Positions 19,101 through 29,180 of a stretch of 64,000 nucleotides of DNA are shown here, piece by piece. The notes below the pieces were generated by a model. It was not told where the DNA came from and searched no databases. It worked only from the letters and a program-made list of their open reading frames with translations. The translations under genes were made by a program, and so were the position numbers. The first letter of the stretch is position 1; each line of letters begins with the position of its first letter. Source of the DNA: Plumapathes pennacea (Eukaryota > Cnidaria > Anthozoa > Antipatharia > Myriopathidae). The DNA lies in NCBI GenBank assembly GCA_964036295.1, contig OZ038468.1:15526683-15590682 (forward strand), read 5' to 3'.

Positions 19101-22100
19101 AAGGCCACTCTTGATTGGTTGGCGTACCAAGGTGCTCCTGTGGGAGGTGTGGCGGGAAAAATCCACGTGAGAAACTGGTGGACTGGGACGAAGTGTGAAA
19201 CAGTCAGCCTACCAGCGGTGAGTTACAATAAAACAAAGTTGCCAGAAAGCTTTCTGTCAGTAATGGCGCGTCGACACAGACGAAGCTTATTCGTTGCGAC
19301 AAACGATTCCAACCGTCACCGCATGCAGTGGGACTTCAATCAAGTAGTTTGATGAATTGGCAAACATAATTGCAATTACGAGCATAAAAATGTTCTTGCC
19401 TGCTGTATACTGTCGGTAACATGGAAGTGCCGGAGCATTTCCCTATAACATATAGATGTACAGGTTGCCCAGTAAGCAAGCAAAGGATGGTGGACAGGCA
19501 AATACTATCGGATAGACCGAGAGATAGGCAGAGAGTGAGACAGGTAATCAAGTGACTGACTTATTTACTTACTGGTATAAAGAATGAGACGGTAGTAAGT
19601 TCAGTCATGAGTGTTGATGTTCTTTTGCTTTAGGGAAGTTTTTCTGAAGAACCCGTTGTGTTTGTCACGCCTGAGCATCATAACGTGGAACTTCAGCGTG
19701 ACGCGGCGAGCGTGTGGGTTGAGGATGTCACGACATCTTCGTTTAAAGTTTGCTTGAGAGAACTGCAGAATTTTGACGGACCACACAGAAACATCCATGT
19801 TGTAAGTAAGCTAAAGTGAAGGTATTTAGGTAGAGCTTGTTTTCGAATGACTGTCGAAAAACCAAAATCAAAGTAATTGTAGTGCCAATCTGCCAATCAC
19901 AAACTATAAAAAAGCACTTTCAACGCTTTTTTTTTTTTTTTTTTTTCAGAACTGGTTGGCCTTCTCGAAACTTCATAGGCCGCTGTTCACTGAGCACGGT
20001 TCAGCCTACTTTGCAAACGGCGGCCCTCCTCCTGTAGAGAACAATGGAGCGTTCTGCCAGGTAATCACTGAAGGGCGACAATTAATAGATATGTATCAAG
20101 GACAAAAACAATGAAACAAGGAATAGATCAATGAAAAATGAAGGAAAGAAGGAATGCAGATCGAATAAGGAAAGGCACGCAAACAGAAAAGCCAGACTGA
20201 GGAATAGAATGCACTTGCAGCTAGGATCAGAAAAACTTACCAGGCAGATCCAACCACCTTAATACTGCGTCTCTTTATACAATTGGTTTGGTAGCATTCA
20301 GTGGGCTCTTTGCACGGAAACTGGCACGAGCTTCAAAGCGAGGCTGTCCTGGCATAATTGAGAAGGTTACCTTGGAAATTTGTGCACGTAACTCCCCAAA
20401 TGAAACATGTGCATATCTTCTGAAGACGCCCTGGTACTTAAGAGCGATGGGAAAACTCTCTTGGTTCATGTCTGGCGAATTGCGTACCAGGCTAGCCTCG
20501 TTTTGAATCCAAGATGGCGACACCGTGCAATGAGCGAATAGCGAAAACTTTATTTGTTATGATTGGGGTGTTCTTGATTTACGACGACGGTGACAAAAAT
20601 TTTGTACTCTTGTCCTTCATTAATCAATCAATCAACAACCTTTAGTGATATACATTGATACACTGTTTGATACATTATTGACGCCTTTCACAGCACGGTT
20701 TAGTCTCAGAAACGCTGATCGGGTCGTGTCTTCTACCTAATAAAACGCCATAAAATTTGCCAAAATCGGAATAATTGATGGAACAAGAAAACTGGGTTGA
20801 TGTCTTTGTGTCATCCACAGGATGTTGCATTCTTGCGCTCATACCACAACAAAACACCAGAAGTTTTTGTAACTGCAAACCACTCAACAGGAGGCGGGAA
20901 TCTGGACGCAGTGCACAATGGAATAACAGCGTGGCTTGAGGTGAGAGACTGCCGTATACTGCAGCCCACAAACTGCAAAAAGTCACATGACCTAACTTAA
21001 GCTTCCCCTTTCCTAAAGATGACAAATTCTGAAATAACAGAGGCTCATTGCTACGGTATTTGACTTACCTAAGGAATGCCTTTTGGTGTTGAAAACATAA
21101 CAGAAATACGACAGACGTGTGAATTCTTGCGGTTTAAGTTTTGCGTTCTGCGGAATACGGCATCTTAAACTCTCTAACGATGCAGTCCCTGTGACAGCTA
21201 AGCATAAAACCCTTGCATATCCGTTAGATACAACCAATTTGGTGAACATAACAAGAATACTAATTATTTTACGTGCCCAAAGAGGAAATGTCTGGGCCCG
21301 GTTTTTCAAAGCACGATTAGGCTAATCCTGGATTGAGTCTAAACTTTCTTGTTATTTTTTTAGCCAGAAAACGTAAAATTTTCGTCCACAACGACTTTCT
21401 TAATAAAGCCTGGTTTCCATATAATCGTCTCTGACGTAAGGATCGTCGCTCTGTCGCAGAATTTTTTGTCAGGCAATCGGGAAGATTATATGGAAACACT
21501 CTTTGCGATTGTTTCAAACGATCCTTGCATCAGAAGCGACTCGATCATCCCGATAGAACCGTGTTCTATCCTTGCGTCGACACAAAATTCTGCGACAGAG
21601 ACGATTCTTACGTCAGAGACGATTATATGGAAACCAGGCTTAACGTTTTAAGCTGAAACAAGCTTTCTAATCCATCTTCGAACAAAACCTTGCTGTTTAT
21701 TGGGAGAGAGGTCGAGAGAAATAATTTCGTTAATCCTGGATTAGCTTAATCGACTTTCGAAAAACCGGGCCCTGATGTTTTGTTCATGAAATCAAAGGAG
21801 TCTATTATCGTGACGTCTTGGCGGCCATGTTGGATTTTGTGTTCTGAATCCCCAGGGATTGATTGCAGACCAAAAAGATGGAGTTCTCTTAGGAAATCGT
21901 ACAGCCAAAAGGCGTCTTTTGCTGCCTCCACAGAGGGAGCGGTTAATCATTTTAAACTGTATATGAGGCTTACTTAAAGCTGAACCTGGCCTTAAAATGC
22001 TCTTTACGAGGATAACGTATTTATAAACGTGAGATTGGGGGAAAGCGTTACGGATACAAACCACACACGTACAAACAAGCGTATTTATACAGCTGGTTCC

Positions 22101-25100
22101 CCAGAAACGTTTTTCTTTGCGTGTCATTCCCACTTTAAATGTGGGCATAACTTTGGTTCTCGTGTTGCGAAATCTCGGGATTTTGGTCAAACAGCATGAT
22201 CTTTTAATTTTCAGCACATCAATGAAACTGGATTCCGTGTTTGCCTGAAGGAGCTGTTCGAGAGCAGATACGATCCAGTATCTGTCACCTACACCGTGCT
22301 ATCTGGTGAGAAATGATAGGTTGTCGTGCATAAGTGAAAGCCAATTCCAAAAAATGTTCTGACTTCCTCATCACAACAATCAGAAAACAGCCGTGAAGAT
22401 GACTCAACCAGGCTCTGGTGCACACAAACTGACTTGCAATTGTTTGTTTTTGTATTTGTTATGCTTGAAGCGAGTCTTGCAACTTTCTCGACGTGTTCTC
22501 GCACTGCTGATTGGCTCTTCCTCAAAGTCAGATCAGCTGCAAATTATATTTGGCGTCTGATTGGTTGGAAGTGTTCTGTTACTGACTCTGTGATTGGTTC
22601 TGTAATTACTTGGTCTTTCAGAAGGCATGTATATTTTATGAGATGGATTTGTATATGTAGATATCTAGCTGTTATTTTCTGTAACAGGTTTTTCACTGAG
22701 AAAAAAACTGCAAGACTTAGCGAGTGACAAACTATTTATTGGTTCAACAAACATTAATGCCTGACACGTTCTCTTCTCTTCGAAGATATCTGTGAACCTG
22801 GCTGGAGTTACTATGATGGTCACTGCTACTTCACAAGTTCTAACTGCACTGACTGGCTGTCCGCTGAAAATAAGTGCAAGAACGACGGCTCACACCTGGC
22901 CACAGTTCACAATCAGGAAGAGAACGTGTACATTCAACATCGGCACAATGGCGAGAGAGCTTGGATCGGGCTGAACGACAGAAGTGTCGAGGGGACCTTT
23001 GTTTACACCAGTCAAGAGTTAACAAACTTCACTTTCTGGACGTCTGGTCAGCCGCACAACTTGGAAGATCAGGATTGCGTGCACACGCTGGGCGTGGCTG
23101 ACGGATACACGTGGAATGACTTGTCATGTAACAGTTGTCAAAACTACACATGTATGAAAGGTGTGTAGTTAGTATGGTTCTTTACAAGAAATGAATATGA
23201 GAATATGCCAAGCAATGATTGGCTGAAGTGGCCATGTGATGTAACGAGCACTAGATCTCTTTCAAGACGCCATTTTGATGTCAAAAGTTTCTGCGCACAG
23301 TTTACACGTGTCACTGTTTTGGTCAGCAGAAACCAAAGCCCTGGCCAAACGGATCCCCAGGTCGAGCCAACTCAGCCGTTCAACTTGGGTATCGTTTGGC
23401 CACCGACATTGCTTGACTTTAATCGAGCTCAATTTTCCCACCCAAGTCGACCCGAATTAGAGTTATTAGAGTTAAAAGTTCTGGAACGTGCTTGAGAAAT
23501 TGTTTATCATGAGGTATATGCTGAGTATTTTTAGATTTTAACTTTTTTTTTTTTTGTTTTTTTGTTTTGTTAGATCTCGATGAATGCGCGACGGGAGTCC
23601 ACTTGTGCCATAGCGATGCAGTCTGTACCAATACTGCAGGGTCATACACCTGCGTCTGCAAACATTCTTTCTCTGGAGATGGAAAAAACTGTCGAGCTAG
23701 TAAGTAAACTCAAAGCGATTGTAATTATAACTTATGCAACAACACGTTCTTGTGTGTAAACTACCCTGAAATTTTGTTAGATTATATTAATTTGAATGTT
23801 AACTCGGATGGTCCGCACTGTGACAACGGAGTTTTAGAATAGTAAGGGAATACGTTCTTGACTTCACTTCCGTTGGTCAGCGTTCGTTGCCATGACAATC
23901 TAACTTCTCATAGTTCGAGTTAAAATTTCACATCGTGTGCAAGCCTCGTTTTTCTGGTGCATAACTTATGTTATAGAAAATGCCTTGAACTAACTTACAT
24001 GGAGTATGGAGTCCTAGTATTGAGTTTCTTGGCTAAGTCTTGGGGTTTTACGAGCGTTAAATTTAACTGCAAAATCTGCACCTGAATCCACGGTTTTGTG
24101 CAATAACCGCTGACTCAAAAGCAAAGTGACCGCACGGCTGAAAAACGTATTTTTGCGGTGTCAGCTATTGTAGACTGCAAAAAAGTCCCTTTGCGGTGGC
24201 ATAATCGAGTAAACACCAAGTGAACGCTCGCGATCTGAGAAGACCTTTGGGTTATGGCTGTGTAGTTTGAGGGCGCTTGAAATTTAACATGTTAATTTGA
24301 CGGATCGTTTAGTGCTTAATGTGGTTTATAGTAAAGCGGAGAAAAATAACATACGGTGACAGAAGTTTGGGCAAATAATGTTTTGAATGGGCACCTGTTG
24401 TACTGCTGTTCTATTTTTCCTTTCCTCTTCCCTCTTCATACCTTTCGCCCCAGTGTGATTTGCTGTTCTCGGCGGCGTTTATAGTGCATCAAGCTGGAAC
24501 AGACTTGTGAATACAATATTTCGACCCGTTTTCCAGATATCTCCTTCAGTACGAAAGGTCGTGGTCGCTACGGACCGATACAAGACTATCAGATACAACG
24601 AAGCGGTCGCTACCAAATCACAGCCGCAGGAGCAAGAGGTGGAATGCACACGTACAGCTACGGATGGAGTCCTGGTACCTACTACGGTGGGAAGGGTGCT
24701 GAGATGTTAGGAATCTTCTATTTAGTGAAAGGAACTGTGCTAAAGATAGTAGTAGGACAACGCGGTGGTAATTCTGTTGAAGTCCGAGGGGGGCAGTCCA
24801 CAACACAGACCCCAGCATCATTAGGGCTTTCAATTGAAGACAATGCAGGCACAGGGGGAGGGGGAGGGAGCTTCGTGTATAAGTCAGACAACACGCTCCT
24901 GATAGCGGCCGGTGGGGGAGGGGGTGCGTCTAGTGGGTACAATGGAGTAGATGGCCAATCAGGAACGAATGGTGCAAGCAGTGTGGGCTACTATTCCAGT
25001 GTAAGTCGAGCTGGTGGATCGTCAGGTCAGCCAGGAGTGTGCAATGTTCCTGGAGGCTACCATGGTGGTGTTGGTGCTGGTTGGTTGGGTCAGGGTTGTG

Positions 25101-25424
25101 CGAGAGAGGGAGTATATCACGGTGAGAGAGGGGGCTCACGTGCTCAGGGCTGGGTCGGTGGTCGAGCCGGCTCAATGAACAGCGGACATAATGGTGGTCC
25201 TGCTCCGGGAGCGGTGGGAGGCTTCGGTGGGGGAGGTGGAGGGTCCGAAGATAACGGTGCATCGGGAGGAGGTGGGGGGTATTCAGGGGGGGGGCAGTGG
25301 TACCGATGAACGGCAAGCAGGAGGCGGAGGTGGTTCCTACTGTGCAGGTTTCGGTTCTGGTTGCTCTGGTGTCACTGGTGGAAATAGTGCTGATAACGGG
25401 TTTGTGAAGATTACTGAGATGTAA
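14846..25424 (+). CDS. Gene A: secreted H-lectin-like/Kazal/C-type lectin/EGF/glycine-rich protein, frameshifted near the end
   Basis: Fifteen exons, all phases compatible: 14846-14900, 15516-15871, 16154-16318, 16538-16645, 17216-17341, 17467-17563, 17769-17987, 18850-19217, 19634-19801, 19950-20060, 20821-20940, 22215-22305, 22786-23160, 23574-23699, 24537-25424. Residues 1-18 form a signal peptide (MWMLVGLILSLSGTLLVQ). About 19-302 and 376-661 are two triplets of H-type-lectin-like modules (motifs WVE...F.VCLRE...FDGPH and VNWLAFQ). About 303-375 is a Cys-rich Kazal/follistatin-like domain. About 662-786 is a C-type lectin domain with WIGLND, GQPHN and WND; its sugar-binding motif is not classical EPN or QPD. 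About 787-828 is a Ca-binding EGF (DLDECATG). From 829 on is a glycine-rich domain like that of ALK/LTK. No transmembrane helix or kinase was found, so it is probably secreted. A run of nine G at 25286-25294 shifts the frame and gives a stop at 25307. Dropping one G restores the gene B-like ending ITEM and about 1123 residues. Confidence 0.85.
16081..16109. repeat. Poly-A tract in intron
   Basis: About 29 A bases upstream of the gene A exon at 16154. Similar T runs precede the exons at 16538 and 19950 as part of their polypyrimidine tracts. Confidence 0.9.
18110..18560. repeat. Palindrome-rich dispersed element in gene A intron
   Basis: Contains the palindrome cgtccgctcgtgagcggacg at about 18145-18164. 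A larger foldback at about 18380-18486 pairs aataaactacttttgcc with ggcaa-like gcaaaagtagcttatt around a smaller palindrome, acagataat...attatctgt. It lies in the long intron after the Kazal exon. No coding capacity. Confidence 0.55.
21294..21772. repeat. Nested pair of inverted-repeat elements
   Basis: Outer arms: 21294-21338 (gggcccggtttttcaaag...) and 21730-21772 (...cgaaaaaccgggccc). Inner arms: about 21416-21475 (aagcctggtttccatataat...) and about 21584-21643 in reverse complement, over 55 bases with few mismatches. The inner element sits within the outer one, in the gene A intron before the exon at 22215. Confidence 0.8.
25275..25310 (+). other. Frameshift at nine-G run in gene A glycine-rich exon
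   Basis: The gene B copy of this exon has eight bases (gggggagg) where gene A has nine G after tattca. The extra base puts TGA in frame at 25307-25309. Downstream, the +1 frame keeps the family ending (AGGGGGSYCAGF...GFVKITEM) to 25424. Either a homopolymer sequencing or assembly error or a real truncating allele. Confidence 0.85.
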
Positions 25425-26344
25425 GTGTAAGGATCCACGCACCTCCAAAGTAGTATCTTGAGCACAATAGTGGAGAAGATTTTCTTCTGCGCTTTGTGTA
25501 CTGAACAATGTTGATTTATTGTTTAATGTTTTACTTCACTAGATTAAACCGCGGGTTTTCTCGTGTTCTGCATGTTTTGCCACTTGTATTACATTTTTAC
25601 TATACAGAAGCCAACTTATAAGGTAACAGTTAGGGAGCGCACTTTAAATGTAAACTAACCAGCTCAATAGTAAGGTTCAGGTCAAACGTCGAACTTGACA
25701 TGAGTCGAAATCAGTGTAAGTTAGCGACTCGCGTGACGTTCAACGTTTAAAACAGGCCCAGGTGACGTTAAGAAAATGAAACAGGTCTTAGTGCGATGGA
25801 TGATAAAGGTTATTTAAATAAAGTGATTTCTGCTGGCCGATATTTTCCTTGTGCTATATTCAATGCCATGACTGAATGAGAACTTGGTTTATAGTGTAAG
25901 TTAGTGTTGTGTTCGGATTAAAAACAAGGCTCAGCTAACAAATGCTTACGTCCTCACGGATCTTTGGCCAGGAAAGGGGAAACGGGTACAGTTTAACATT
26001 TACTGTGCTGGCCACTGTCCCATCTTACCAAATAGATCACTATTTGTATTTTCCTTCTTATCAGGTCTTTGTATAAGCAGTTGATGGAAGAAATTCCATC
26101 AGAAAAGAGTAAACTTTGTTGAAGTCACAGATCATTCAGCTGGAACTACAGGTACTGCAGGATTCAGTAGAATGAAGATTGAAGGTGATGAATTGTTTAC
26201 TTCTTGGTCAGTCAGTCTTGCACCATAATTGTCATACTGCAATAGTACTTACCAGTTTCGGTTTATCAATCAATGGCTGCTCCTGCATGCTGTTTACCTT
26301 GTTTATAATTTGTATTGTTTCTGTCGGGTTACTTATCTCGACCC

Positions 26345-26345
<1 letters not shown>

Positions 26346-26413
<68 letters not shown>
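26346..26413. repeat. (GT)n then (CTGT)n microsatellite
   Basis: About twenty GT dinucleotides followed by about six CTGT units. It produces false open frames on both strands. Confidence 0.95.
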
Positions 26414-26417
<4 letters not shown>

Positions 26418-26688
26418 TAACCCCCAAAATTTTATACTTTTAAATATCTTGCATAACTGGTAAGGAAGGATTCTTGAGCAGTTGTAGTAGTACACACAAT
26501 CCATACGGGCTGCGGCAGTGGCGTTGTCTAACTCTCGCCTTTTAAATATACGAATGTTCGTTATGATGCAAAATAACAGTTTTCTTCAAGTGTAATTTGA
26601 CGCTTTGTCAATTATTTTGCTTCAATCAGACGTTTCCCAAGTGGGAGAGACCAGAATAAGTTTCAATTGCTCTACAACACCCCTCTGC

Positions 26689-26690
<2 letters not shown>

Positions 26691-26759
<69 letters not shown>

Positions 26760-26797
26760 CATTATTATCATCATCATCATTATCGTCATTATTATTA
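26691..26797. repeat. (ATT)n microsatellite with ATC variants
   Basis: More than twenty ATT units grading into ATC-containing units at the right end. Confidence 0.95.
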
Positions 26798-26947
26798 ACC
26801 TGGGGAATACATGTGTTTTTTGTGTCAGTCTCTATCGGCTAATGCTCTCGGTCAAAAAAACGCTCCTGGTCTTTTCCTGTTCTCTCCCGAGTTTGACTTC
26901 GCAAAACGAAACTGATGCGGACTGGAACAAGGCTCAATGTGTCGGAC

Positions 26948-27095
26948 AGGATCTAAATTAATAACAGGACACGAAAATAGCAGCGAAGAAACTCATTATT
27001 TATTAACAATCTTTACAAGAATAGTTGGCACAACGCTCGGACTCATCTAGTAAATTATTTCACTCGTTCTACTCGAATAGTCGCCGAACTAAGTC
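26948..27095 (+). promoter_or_regulatory. Orphan copy of the gene B/C upstream region
   Basis: Matches the sequence upstream of gene B (28841-28990) and gene C (37438-37590), including aactcattatttattaacaa, tctttacaagaatagt and cggactcatctagta. No PAN-like first exon follows it. The next candidate coding exon is the signal-peptide exon at 27793. The conserved block probably includes promoter sequence; function is inferred from position. Confidence 0.6.
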
Positions 27096-27792
27096 GAAAA
27101 ACTAAATCTCATACGCTCTATTTCTACCCGGACGCAGAAAAAAAAAAGAAAAAAAAAAACAGTTTTCACTTTGACTAGCATTTCACTGAAGATCAGATTG
27201 GTCTTGCGTTTCACAATAGTACAGTCCCATGTCGACGGGGTGCTATTCACTTCTTTGCCTTGCCTATTGTACTCAAAGCACAGCATGAACCAAACTAATT
27301 TGTCTGAAAAGTTGAATGCTTGATTTGCCACACAAGGACGTGTTTGGTTATGTGGCGCCTAAAGTTGACACACGTGTGTCAGTTCCCTTTAATAATTACG
27401 TCCATCCATGCTGTATGAAGGTAAGGTAAGCAAGGTCGGACCTCTCGAGTAATACACAAAAAGACAAACGCCACATCTGCACCGGTATACATAATATCGA
27501 AATTTCTACCAACAAATTGTGCAAGCTACGAAGTAGAAGATATTTCCTGCAGAAACCTCAGCAGGGAAAGGAATTTGGAGTCAAAGTTTGCGCATTCTGG
27601 ACATGTCGGGATGGTTGTCTAAATTTCCACCACCTGCTAATCTGGTGATGAAACCAACCTCGACTATTTAAATCAAGTGCTATGGTAAGACAATCGTTGA
27701 ATTATATGTCGTGCCTTGCCCTCAGTTTTAAATGTCCAGAAAATTGATATAGTCTCGGAGTGCGAAACGCATGCCACATCAGTTTCCCCGAG

Positions 27793-27868
27793 ATGGAGTT
27801 GCGTCAACATCTCAGAGGGTTTTTTCTTGTTGCTTTCTTTGCATTTCTTGCAAAGGGCGTCGAGTCAG
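27793..27868 (+). CDS. Orphan signal-peptide exon
   Basis: ATG then 25 codons reading MELRQHLRGF, FLVAFFAFLA and KGVES, ending in phase 1 at a GTAGGA donor. Basic start, hydrophobic core and small residues before the end fit a secretory signal peptide. Phase 1 is the phase used to enter the lectin, EGF and GRD exons of this cluster. No partner exon is evident before gene B. It could be an alternative first exon for gene B's cbEGF-GRD part or a remnant. Confidence 0.4.
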
Positions 27869-27879
27869 GTAGGAGCAAT

Positions 27880-28840
27880 ATGGTACAGCAGGTTTTGTTC
27901 TGTTCTTAACAGGAACTTCTTTGTACTTTTTTTAAAACGGAATTAAAAAAAAAAAAATCTTTGACCGACATGCCACTTGACCCGCCGGATGAAAAAATCC
28001 CAAAGAAAGTTCGCAAAGTTCGTTCGTTGCCCTTGCTCCTTCCCTTGAGCGGACCAGATCATAAACAGGAACGCAAGGAAAACAATCAGTTACGAGGAAA
28101 ACAAACGCGTTTTTAAAACGTTTACTTCGAAGCTCTTGTTTACGGCCGTTCTATTATTTACACACTGTTGTCACGCTTTTTGTTTTGGAATCGCATAATC
28201 AGTCCGACACTGGCACTTCGAAAACCAATATGGCCGGATCAAGTAACTTGTACGCCACCCCAGACGTTTTGGTGGCGTTAAAGTTACCACATGTTAACTT
28301 ATACGCCACCCACTTTTTATTTAATTATTCTTTTTTTATGAAGGTTTATCATGGATAAAAACACACCGAAATACACCAGCGTTTAGAAAAGCTTTTAAAA
28401 GGATTCATTGTTTACGCAATTTGACACCTCAATGCCTCCTTCGGCTCATTAGCACTAAGCGAGTATATTCGAAGGCCAGTAAAGAAGCGTGTAAGCCAGT
28501 AGGTTTTAATATTTTTTTATATTTTTGAACTAATGAGCTTTAGCGTGTATTACACGCTGTGTACGTAGTGCACGTACTTTACACGCGTGGACATGTCCTA
28601 AAACTTTTAGGCGCCACTGGGGTGTCAGATATAAATGTTTGTCAATTATACACTCTTTGTGCATTTTCAGCCCAAAAGTACCTGATACCATCACGGTCAC
28701 AACTTTAATAAAGCGCCCTTGGCGTTTTTCTATTCTCTCCAGTTTGATTCAATGAAACAAATTTTTCGCGGGATTAAAGTTTCGCGAATCGTCGGAAAAT
28801 TCGCGAAAATAAACTCCCGCGAAAATTTTATGCCACACGG
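27880..28840. other. Intergenic stretch with short palindromic motifs
   Basis: No exon recognised. It holds inverted segments around tacgccacc (28250-28313) and repeated cgcgaaaat motifs (28755-28825) that look like small foldback remnants. Confidence 0.4.
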
Positions 28841-29180
28841 TAAATTAGTAATAGGATACCAAATAACAGCGAAGTAACTCATTATTTATTAACAATCTTT
28901 ACAAGAATAGTGTGCACATCACTCGGACTCATCTAGTAATGTATTTCACTTTTTCCGATCGAAAAGTCGCAGAGCCTCAGCTGGGCTTAATTTTCTGCAA
29001 CCTTTTCGACCCCGAAGGAGATAGAGCAAAGTTGGTTAAAAACTACTTAATGTGCGTATTAAAATTACCATGGCAACTGCTTATGTATAACTTTATCATA
29101 CACCTCATGCCATAGAACAGGTGCAGTGCTGCTTTTCTGTTCAAACGAAAGTGGTTTTCACAGTGCCTTCACCTCACGCA
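28841..29180 (+). promoter_or_regulatory. Upstream region of gene B
   Basis: Conserved with 37438-37751 upstream of gene C right up to the start codon. Shared stretches include aactcattatttattaacaa, gagcctcagctgggctta, attaaaattaccatggcaac and aacgaaagtggttttcac. Conservation outside coding sequence reflects the recent duplication and need not mean selection. Confidence 0.6.

Larger units (their letters stand above)
25430..26950. other. Intergenic stretch between gene A and the next promoter copy
   Basis: The first 40 bases match the sequence after the gene B stop (cacgcacctccaaag), the shared 3' flank. No coding exon was recognised beyond that. It holds two microsatellites, listed separately. 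Confidence 0.5.

Noticed and set aside
24930-25508. 192-codon frame on the minus strand
   Set aside because: Antisense of the glycine-rich exon. The GC-rich repeat composition leaves the reverse strand open, and the same shadow appears opposite gene B.
26346-26413. CRISPR-like or regulatory tandem array
   Set aside because: Plain dinucleotide and tetranucleotide microsatellite. No array with spacers exists anywhere in the window, as expected for animal DNA.
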